IMG/VR virus record: IMGVR_UViG_3300045950_000158
Location: 1 to 20,966 of that record
DNA length: 20,966 nucleotides
Direction: 5' to 3' (one strand)
DNA from: a virus
The notes under the pieces are model-generated. The model had not been told where the DNA came from. It saw nothing but the letters and a program-made list of their open reading frames with translations, and ran no database searches. Shown piece by piece: positions 8,401-13,196 of the stretch (position 1 is the stretch's first letter; every line of letters begins with the position of its first letter). The position numbers and the translations under genes were made by a program.

Positions 8401-9437
8401 ACCACGGCGAAGTCGGACGGCGTGCCGCCATAGACCGGGCGGTCCTGATCGTCGCGGCTGACGAGGAAGGCGTTGGCGCGGCTGACGCCGTTCACCGACC
8501 AGCTGGCGGGGGTGGTCGACTTGGCCGACACCTCGACGCCCGGCCGCACCTTGCACGATCCCGCGCGCAGGTCGTCGCCGAACCACGCGACGACGAGGCT
8601 GACGCTCTCGACCGCCGGAACCATGGCCTGCAGCCGGTCGAGCGCTTCCACCATGTCGGTGGAGTCGGCCAGCGCGTTCAGGTTCTCTGGCACCGTCGCG
8701 CCGCCATCGGTCTTGCGGATGGCCTGTGTCGCGTAGGTGAACTCGCCCGAGGCCGGGATCATGGTGACCGCGCGGGTCAGCCCCTCGGCCGTGTCGGGAT
8801 CCGCGAGCGGGCGGAACACCTCGAAGGAGAGCTGCGGCAGGCGGTTGCCATAGGTCGAGAGCGCCAGTTCCTCGAAGACGACATAGGCGGTGCCGCGATA
8901 GGCGGGCGTGTTCGCCGCGCCCATCTTCGCGGCAATGAACGGGTCCGCCGTCTGCGTCTCGTCACCCGGATACCAGCGCCAGGTGACGCCGGAGAGGTCC
9001 ATCGGCTTGCCGTCCGCCCAGATGCGGCCGATGCCGGTGATCGGGCCCTCGCACAATGCGACCGCAAAGCTCGCATAGTACAGATACTCGGTCGTCTTGA
9101 CCTTGCCGCCGCCGCCGCCCTTGCCGCCGCCTTGGGTGGTGGTCTTCGTCTCCTCGCGGAAATCCGTCGCCCAGATGATGTTGCCGCCCATGCGCATCCG
9201 GCCGTAGAGCCGCGGGATGACCGCACCCTCGGTGGCCGAGGTGATGCGCAGCGTGTCGAGCCGCGCTCCCTCGATGCGCTGGGTGGGCGCCAGCGACGAG
9301 ATGATCCAGCTGTCGACGACCGAGCCGATGGTGGAGCCGATGAAGCCGCCGATGGTCGCGGCGCTGACGCCGAGGATCGCGCCGCCGATGCTGCCGCCAA
9401 TGGCGGCACCGGCTGCGCCGAGAACGAGGGTGGCCAT
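5436..9437 (-). CDS. Giant tail-tip/host-specificity protein (GTA g15 'megatron'-like)
   Basis: The protein has 1333 residues. The N-terminus is glycine/alanine rich and hydrophobic (about 1-48), then the conserved tail-tip segment IPRLYGRMRMGGNIIWATDF (about 74-93) and a Gly/Lys linker (102-112). A TIM-barrel-like domain spans about 270-720, with WFGDDLRAG, IGTEMPGL (E474), FVGIDNYMPLSDWRDG and WFTELGCPA (E671). The rest resembles the Phage-tail_3 and C-terminal beta modules of the GTA family, ending in a fibronectin-like region before VTLIL. The two glutamates sit where clan A glycosidases keep acid/base and nucleophile, so glycan cleavage at the cell surface is possible. Order and spacing after the NlpC/P60 gene match the RcGTA cluster. 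Confidence 0.88.
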   Translation of the reverse strand: MATLVLGAAGAAIGGSIGGAILGVSAATIGGFIGSTIGSVVDSWIISSLAPTQRIEGARLDTLRITSATEGAVIPRLYGRMRMGGNIIWATDFREETKTTTQGGGKGGGGGKVKTTEYLYYASFAVALCEGPITGIGRIWADGKPMDLSGVTWRWYPGDETQTADPFIAAKMGAANTPAYRGTAYVVFEELALSTYGNRLPQLSFEVFRPLADPDTAEGLTRAVTMIPASGEFTYATQAIRKTDGGATVPENLNALADSTDMVEALDRLQAMVPAVESVSLVVAWFGDDLRAGSCKVRPGVEVSAKSTTPASWSVNGVSRANAFLVSRDDQDRPVYGGTPSDFAVVQAIQEMKARGLRVTFYPFILMDVPPGNTLPNPYSDNAAETGQPVFPWRGRITCSPAAGFAGTVDKTATAASQVAALFGAATPASFSVSGESVSWTGPSGDWGLRRMVLHYAHLCAAAGGVDAFLIGTEMPGLTTIRSGASTYPAVQAYRDLLADVRSILGSGTKIGYAADWSEYFGHQPGDGSGDVFFHLDPLWADPEIDFVGIDNYMPLSDWRDGFEHADGEGASAIGSSEPPNEGWPAIYDRAYLQANIAGGEGFDWFYASAADRSAQVRTPITDGAAGKPWVFRYKDLRAWWSNAHYDRPGGVESGTPTAWVPESKAIWFTELGCPAIDRGTNQPNVFFDPKSSESFTPHFSRGWRDDAIQRAYLEATYLWWGTPANNPVSSVYGGRMVHVPECAAWTWDARPYPFFPALTDVWTDGANWRLGHWLTGRLGAVSLAALVRHLCLRAGLPGPRIDVSGLWGAVEGYAITALESPRASITTLSRHFGFDAVETEGVIRFVMRGRASVATLAPDDLVAAREGDVQELTRGQETELPQALKWQVSRADEDYDAALVEARRITVDTTRIGSESFPMAVPPEEAERRCRRALMEAWVGRETAAFRLPPSRLALDPADAIRFAHDGREMELRLVSIADSDGRGIEAVRQDRAAYDLPPGDPRPATLTRSVVFGAPDVVTLDLPQLSEDQPAHRPMVAAHAVPWPGELAVFRSPGADGFALLTTFSSRARIGRLVSDFYPGPTSRFDLGNALVVDLVSGTLESVTDLTLFGGANALAIESAPGVWEIVQAGAAELLAPGRYHLTRLLRGQRGTEGAMGNPAPAGARVVVLDTALASLPVAEADLGISWNWRIGPASRPVNDETYVAQSFTPEGVGLRPFSVAHVEQPWRAPRTPGDLTIRWTRRSRALAADSWGGLEVPLAEELEAYEVEILDGPTVKRVLSTTTTSATYTAAQQSADWGAPLGPGDNLTVRIFQLSALVGRGAPKTVTLIL

Positions 9438-9446
9438 GTCGGGGTC

Positions 9447-9881
9447 TCAGCGTTGCGGGAACAGGAAGGCGAAGGCGATGCGCCGCCGCCAGGATGAGGT
9501 GAGCGGTTCCTCGATCACGCCGAGCCGCTCGTAGGCATGGAGGAAGCTGTCGGGGCCGGTCAGAATCCCGACATGCTTGGCGATGGCGCGGGGCCTCATG
9601 CGGAAGAGGACCAGCGCGCCGGGACCGGCATCGGCCGGAGAGATCTCGGGCATAATGCGCCGCGCGCCCTCGGCGAGGACCTCGCGCGGGCCGGTTTCGC
9701 CCCAGTCCCGGCTGTAGGGCGGGATCGGGAACGGCTCGGGGCCGACGACCTCGCGCCAGACGCCCCGGGCGAGCCCGAGGCAATCGCAGCCGATGCCCCG
9801 GAGGCTGGCCTGGTCGTGGTACGGCGTGCCGAGCCAGGAGCGCGCAATTGCGATGACGCGGGTGGAATCGGCGGAGGTCAC
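9447..9881 (-). CDS. NlpC/P60 family tail peptidase (GTA g14-like)
   Basis: The protein has 144 residues, close to the family length in GTAs. The core reads SWLGTPYHDQASLRGIGCDC, giving candidate nucleophile C34 (with C32 beside it) in the CDCLGL motif. H103 (IAKHVGIL) is in the position of the catalytic histidine and H115 (LHAY) of the third polar residue. This fold cuts D-gamma-glutamyl bonds in peptidoglycan; in tails it opens a local passage during DNA delivery rather than lysing the cell. It overlaps the upstream DUF2163 gene by ATGA and precedes the giant tail-tip gene by 9 bp. Confidence 0.88.
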   Translation of the reverse strand: MTSADSTRVIAIARSWLGTPYHDQASLRGIGCDCLGLARGVWREVVGPEPFPIPPYSRDWGETGPREVLAEGARRIMPEISPADAGPGALVLFRMRPRAIAKHVGILTGPDSFLHAYERLGVIEEPLTSSWRRRIAFAFLFPQR

Positions 9882-10762
9882 AGCACGCCCCCGTCATGGC
9901 CGCCATCCTTCGTCGCGTAGCGCAGGATCGTGTCTTGCCCGGGGATGTGCGGGAAGCCGCGGAAGTTGGCTGTGTTCGCGAACTTCGCCCCGCAGGTCTC
10001 CATGCGCTTGTCGCAACCGGCGCGGATGGTGAAGGCGTCGCTCTCGGCGATCGCGCGCACCGGCGCTTCGAGCAGGGTCAGGATGGCGACGCCGTCCGTC
10101 ACGTCATGGCCCAGCACCTCGGCCTGACGCCCCGCGTTGGAGCCGCTGGTCCATTCGATGGTCCCGAAGGTGAACCAGCCGGCCTCGAACCCGCCTAGGC
10201 CCGAAGCGGTGAAGGCCCGGTCGCGCAAGAGATCGATGACGGCGCCCGTGCCCTTGTAGGCCGGGTCCTCGAGATCGACGCCGCAGCGCCCATCGCCGAG
10301 CGCGGCGTCGCAGGTCGCCTGGAAGGTCCGCCCCACGGTCTGGCCGAGGACGTGGGCGAGCGAGCGAACTTCGGCGACGAAGGCCAGCCGCCCGCGCCGG
10401 ATCTGGCCGATGGCGCCCCGGCGCATCAGCACGCGCTGGCCCTTGTCGGCCCAGTTCACCCGCCAGACCTCGACCTCGGCGTTGTCCCAGCGGCCGTCCA
10501 GGATGTCGGTCTCGGTGATCCGGTCCGAGGTCAGTACGCCTTCGGCGTCCTGCGCATCGACGGACAGGTCCGAGCCCGAACGGACCTCGGAAGCCGTCAG
10601 CCCGCTTTCTGGCTCGAAGTCCGTGCCGTCGAAGGAAAGCATCCGGTCATGGTCGGTGAAGCCGAAACTCGTGCCGTCGGCGCGAGTGATGCGCCAGCAC
10701 CAGGCGAGCGTGGTCGTGCCCTCGTCGAGATGGGCCTGCAGAGCGGGATCGAGGGTCTTCAT
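9878..10762 (-). CDS. DUF2163 tail hub protein (GTA g13-like), possible Fe-S protein
   Basis: The protein has 294 residues. The N-terminal domain (about 1-165) contains the family pattern TLAWCWRITRADGTSFGFTD and FEPESGLTASEVRSGSDLSV. The C-terminal block (about 245-285) has AGCDKRMETCGAKF followed by NFRGFPHIPGQD, the most conserved part of the family. Four cysteines (C151, C160, C250, C257) could bind a metal or Fe-S cluster, as in phage lambda tail-tip protein gpL. The role is to link the distal tail ring to the tail tip. It is coupled by ATGA both to the NlpC/P60 gene downstream and to the lysis cassette B lipoprotein gene upstream. In GTAs the upstream neighbour would be DUF2460. Confidence 0.88.
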   Translation of the reverse strand: MKTLDPALQAHLDEGTTTLAWCWRITRADGTSFGFTDHDRMLSFDGTDFEPESGLTASEVRSGSDLSVDAQDAEGVLTSDRITETDILDGRWDNAEVEVWRVNWADKGQRVLMRRGAIGQIRRGRLAFVAEVRSLAHVLGQTVGRTFQATCDAALGDGRCGVDLEDPAYKGTGAVIDLLRDRAFTASGLGGFEAGWFTFGTIEWTSGSNAGRQAEVLGHDVTDGVAILTLLEAPVRAIAESDAFTIRAGCDKRMETCGAKFANTANFRGFPHIPGQDTILRYATKDGGHDGGVL

Positions 10763-11001
10763 CGGCAGGTTCCCGTCATTCGGTCGTCGAGATCCGCGAT
10801 CCAGCTCGCCCAGTCCGGCGGCATGGTTGCGACAGTCTCGGCGGACGGCCGGGCGAGCCGCGCCTCGGCGTAGGAGGCGCAGCCGGCATCACCAGCGCCC
10901 ATCGTTGCGGCGCAGCCGCTCAGCAGGATCGCCGGCACCGCGGCCGTCACGAACCGCGTCGCGCCCGCGTTCGACCTTCTCCACCGTGTCGTCCATCGCA
11001 T
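10759..11001 (-). CDS. Outer-membrane spanin lipoprotein (o-spanin), lysis cassette B
   Basis: The protein has 80 residues. A basic N-terminus (MRWTTRWRRS) and hydrophobic core lead to the lipobox AILLSGC, with lipidated cysteine at residue 30. The mature part is about 51 residues and carries two further cysteines (in DAGCAS and at the end TGTCR) that could form a disulfide. The first 113 bp are nested in the i-spanin gene in another frame. The stop overlaps the hub gene start by ATGA. This is the second Rz1-type gene in the window and is not alignable by eye with the first one. The start at 11001 gives the best lipoprotein signal; an ORF to 11043 is longer without adding a signal. Confidence 0.7.
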   Translation of the reverse strand: MRWTTRWRRSNAGATRFVTAAVPAILLSGCAATMGAGDAGCASYAEARLARPSAETVATMPPDWASWIADLDDRMTGTCR

Positions 11002-11119
11002 CGCGTTCCGCCTCCCGTTTGCCCGCGCGTTTGCCTTCCACACGCCCCCAGACCCGGGCGAGGACGACGCCCCCGACCGCGCCCAAGGCCGCGACCAGCC
11101 AGATCAGGAGATCAGCCAT
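10889..11119 (-). CDS. Inner-membrane spanin (i-spanin), lysis cassette B
   Basis: The protein has 76 residues from ATG at 11119. An N-terminal transmembrane helix at about 2-20 (ADLLIWLVAALGAVGGVVL) is followed by a highly charged helical domain (GKRAGKREAERDAMDDTVEKVERG) and an Arg/Asp-rich tail. The start lies inside the 35-residue gene upstream (16-bp overlap), and the 3' half contains the start of the lipoprotein gene. Architecture fits an Rz-type spanin; the identification is structural, not by sequence similarity. Confidence 0.68.
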   Translation of the reverse strand: MADLLIWLVAALGAVGGVVLARVWGRVEGKRAGKREAERDAMDDTVEKVERGRDAVRDGRGAGDPAERLRRNDGRW

Positions 11120-11211
11120 CGTCCCGCTCCCCGCGCGGCGGCGACGCACAGGGCTGCGACGAAGACGCCGAGGAAGCCGCCCACGACCAGACCGGCGATG
11201 AACTCAAGCAT
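11104..11211 (-). CDS. Tiny membrane protein, DUF3789-like (35 residues)
   Basis: The product has 35 residues, MLEFIAGLVVGGFLGVFVAA at the start, then LCVAAARGAGR and WLIS. It is one transmembrane helix with the small-residue pattern F(I/L)xGxxxGxFxGxF, as in the DUF3789 family of short phage proteins. It overlaps the preceding 76-residue gene by 8 bp and the i-spanin gene by 16 bp, so it is well placed for coupled translation. Its function is unknown; a holin, antiholin or pinholin part in lysis timing is plausible from position and size. Confidence 0.65.
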   Translation of the reverse strand: MLEFIAGLVVGGFLGVFVAALCVAAARGAGRWLIS

Positions 11212-11434
11212 CGCCGCGGAACCCGCGCTCGATCCGGTCGCGCAGGCCGATCAGGCCGAGACCGAGGAACATCAGCCCGGCCGGCGAGGCATCGCCGCTG
11301 CCGGCAAGCAGCGCGACGAGCCGGGACAGTTCGCCGAACGGTCCGGTCGCGGGCAGCGCGAGGGAGGCGATGCCGGTGAGCATGGCGAGCAGTCCCGCCC
11401 ACCAGGTCATCGAGTTGGGACGAACGTAGCGCAT
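11204..11434 (-). CDS. Small membrane protein of lysis cassette B
   Basis: The protein has 76 residues. Two hydrophobic segments, about 10-28 (TWWAGLLAMLTGIASLALP) and about 50-64 (SPAGLMFLGLGLIGL), are joined by a segment with a few charges and followed by a basic RDRIERGFRGDA tail. The gene starts 3 bp after the lysozyme stop and overlaps the DUF3789-like gene. The two-helix topology and position suggest a holin or antiholin, but I recognise no defined family. Confidence 0.6.
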   Translation of the reverse strand: MRYVRPNSMTWWAGLLAMLTGIASLALPATGPFGELSRLVALLAGSGDASPAGLMFLGLGLIGLRDRIERGFRGDA

Positions 11435-11437
11435 GGG

Positions 11438-12094
11438 TCAGGCCCTCCGGATCAGGGTGGAGAAGAAGGCGACCAGCCGGGCGAGCCAGCCGGTCGGCGT
11501 GTCGGGTGCAGGCTCGAGGACTGGAGGGGTCGGCGACGGCCCGCGAGCCAAGGTCAGAGCCTGATCCTCGGTCAGGCGGCGGATAGGCCGGGAGAAGTCC
11601 ACGCGGCCCGTGCGATCCACGGACCAGACCGGGATCGTGCCGCCGGGATAGCGGCCATGGCGGAACAGGTCGCGCTCGGCTTCGCGGCGCGGAATGATCG
11701 AGGCCGGTCGCCGCCAGTTCAGAAACGCGTCGGCGGCTGCAACGCGATTGCCGGCATTGAGGTGCCGAGTCAGCGCAGCTTTCGCGATGCCGCCGGTATT
11801 GTAGTGGAACGAGACCAACGCATCGAACTCGTGGGGCGCCAGCGGCACTTTCACGGCACGCAGAACGGCGGCCTCGTAACGCGCAAGGTCGGTACGGAAG
11901 ACACGGAAGGCATCGCGGATCCCGGCATCGAGGTCCGCGGGCATGCCGCGCGGCATCGTGGCGGGGTCGGGTGGCCCGGCCGCGGCCGTGTGGCCGATGC
12001 CGAAGGTCCAGACCTGTTTCACATCGAGATAGGGTCCGGGCACGAGTCCTTCGTGCCGGACGAGGGCCAGCAGGCCCCGGTCGGTCATGTGCAT
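11438..12094 (-). CDS. Phage lysozyme, glycoside hydrolase family 24 (T4-type muramidase)
   Basis: The protein has 218 residues. The catalytic triad is intact: E15 (RHEGLVPGPYLD), D24 and T30 (TFGIGHT). The spacing of 9 and 6 residues equals that of E11-D20-T26 in T4 lysozyme. The core continues with FDALVSFHYNTGG and ends with a block around RREAERDLFRHG, as in the family. The enzyme cuts the MurNAc-GlcNAc bond of peptidoglycan to lyse the host. The C-terminal 70 residues are extra: a Pro-rich linker (about 183-200) and a hydrophobic/basic end, GWLARLVAFFSTLIRRA, that could associate with the membrane. No N-terminal export signal is present, so release should depend on a holin. An alternative start is M3. 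Confidence 0.9.
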   Translation of the reverse strand: MHMTDRGLLALVRHEGLVPGPYLDVKQVWTFGIGHTAAAGPPDPATMPRGMPADLDAGIRDAFRVFRTDLARYEAAVLRAVKVPLAPHEFDALVSFHYNTGGIAKAALTRHLNAGNRVAAADAFLNWRRPASIIPRREAERDLFRHGRYPGGTIPVWSVDRTGRVDFSRPIRRLTEDQALTLARGPSPTPPVLEPAPDTPTGWLARLVAFFSTLIRRA

Positions 12095-12098
12095 GGGA

Positions 12099-12230
12099 TT
12101 ACCGGAGAAGCGAGAGGATCAGGATCAGTGCCGCGACGACGAGACCGATACGCAGGCGGTGAACGAAGGCCTGCCGGGGGTCGGCGGGGTCGCAGCGGAG
12201 AGAGCGCGCGAGGCGGAGAAGGTCATTCAT
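12099..12230 (-). CDS. Small single-helix membrane protein between holin and lysozyme
   Basis: The protein has 43 residues. A basic amphipathic N-terminal half (MNDLLRLARSLRCDPADPRQ) is followed by one transmembrane helix (about 28-42, IGLVVAALILILSLL) ending in Arg. The start overlaps the holin gene stop by 8 bp, and the stop lies 4 bp before the lysozyme start. I recognise no family. The position suggests an antiholin or holin partner. Confidence 0.55.
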   Translation of the reverse strand: MNDLLRLARSLRCDPADPRQAFVHRLRIGLVVAALILILSLLR

Positions 12231-12573
12231 CGCCGCTGCCTTCGTTGGCGCGGCGCAGCCGGGCGAGCAGCATCTCGATGAAGGCCGGCCCAAAGACGCC
12301 GACGAGATAGGCGGCGGACCCCGCCGCCCCGCCCGCCGGGATCGCCTCGGGCGGCAGGCCGAGCCAGGCGGTGATCACGGCCATGGAAAGGCTGCCCATT
12401 CCGGCTGCGATCAGCCCCCCAAGCAGGATGTGCCGCAGCGCATCGCGCAGCCGCATCCTGGTGGTCAGCGCGTTCGTTGCCCCGCCAAGCGCGCCCCAGG
12501 CGGCCAAAATCACGGCGGTCGATGCCGCGAGCTCGCGCAGCACGGCGGCGACAAAGCTGCCGGTGTCGTTCAT
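12223..12573 (-). CDS. Putative phage holin (LydA/holin superfamily III-like)
   Basis: The protein has 116 residues with three hydrophobic segments at about 16-34, 48-70 and 83-104, separated by a basic loop (TRMRLRDALRH) and a Pro/Gly turn (GLPPEAIPAGG). The short charged C-terminus is RLRRANEGSGDE. Length, three-helix topology, the pattern LLGGLIAAGMGSLSM and a location two genes before a lysozyme fit class I holins of the LydA type. Holins form inner-membrane holes that let the lysozyme out. It overlaps the DUF2460 tail gene stop by ATGA, so lysis cassette B is coupled directly to tail genes. Confidence 0.7.
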   Translation of the reverse strand: MNDTGSFVAAVLRELAASTAVILAAWGALGGATNALTTRMRLRDALRHILLGGLIAAGMGSLSMAVITAWLGLPPEAIPAGGAAGSAAYLVGVFGPAFIEMLLARLRRANEGSGDE

Positions 12574-13196
12574 CGCCGGATCTCCAGAAGCGGTATGGAG
12601 GTGATCGAGCCGAGCCGCTCGAGGTCGAGCGTCACGTCGAGCACGTCGGTGTCGAAGCGGACCGGCACGTCGAAGGCGAAGCCCGCGGTGATCGCGACGC
12701 CCGCGCCCGGCGCGGCGCCGAAGGTGACGACGCCGGTCGTGGTGTCGACGGACCAGCCGGAGAGCTGCTCCGCGCCATCGAGGGCGATGCGCACGGAGCC
12801 GGCGACCGGCTTGGTGATCGTCCGGGTCCATATCTGGCCGCCCGAGGCGTAGCGCTTCAGCAGCTGGAAGCCGGTCGTCGTACTGTCGCCGGTGCCGATG
12901 GGCTGGTCGGTGGGTGCTGGCACCTGCGACGGCAGGCAGGACTTGTGGTCGCCCCAATCCTTGAAGCGGAAGCCATGGAGGCGGCCGTTGCGCGCCTCGA
13001 AGAAGGCGACCACTACCGCCAGATCGTCGGCGCGGCGGATGCCGTAGGCGACATCGTAGCGGCGGCGCGAGTTGGCCCAGCTGGCGTTGCGTTCCTCGTC
13101 GCCCGAGGCGAGCTCGACGATCTGGGTGCGCCGTTCCGGCCCTCCGCGCGCGCCGCGACTGATGTTGTCGGGAAACCGAACCTCGTGAAACGCCAT
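12570..13196 (-). CDS. DUF2460 distal tail protein (GTA g12-like)
   Basis: The protein has 208 residues. It starts MAFHEVRFPDNISRGARGGPE and continues with RRTQIVELASGDEERNASW, RRRYDVAYGIR and RNGRLHGFRFKDWGD, the hallmark motifs of the DUF2460/TIGR02217 family (RcGTA distal tail protein). The C-terminal part (about 120-208) is beta-rich. The family forms the ring at the far end of the tail tube. ATG at 13196 overlaps the tape-measure stop (TGATG); a GTG one codon upstream is also possible. In GTAs the next gene is DUF2163, but here a seven-gene lysis cassette intervenes. Confidence 0.88.
   Translation of the reverse strand: MAFHEVRFPDNISRGARGGPERRTQIVELASGDEERNASWANSRRRYDVAYGIRRADDLAVVVAFFEARNGRLHGFRFKDWGDHKSCLPSQVPAPTDQPIGTGDSTTTGFQLLKRYASGGQIWTRTITKPVAGSVRIALDGAEQLSGWSVDTTTGVVTFGAAPGAGVAITAGFAFDVPVRFDTDVLDVTLDLERLGSITSIPLLEIRR

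Noticed and set aside
9100-9136. GCC-repeat stretch as a microsatellite or regulatory repeat
   Set aside because: On the minus strand it encodes the Gly/Lys linker of the tail-tip protein at residues about 102-112, in frame.
7341-9497. 718-codon open frame on the plus strand
   Set aside because: It is antisense to the giant tail-tip gene, is Arg/Ala/Gly-rich without domain patterns, and is open only because of high GC at codon positions.
11198-12310. 370-codon plus-strand frame
   Set aside because: It is antisense to the GH24 lysozyme and its neighbours, which have family motifs and coupled starts.
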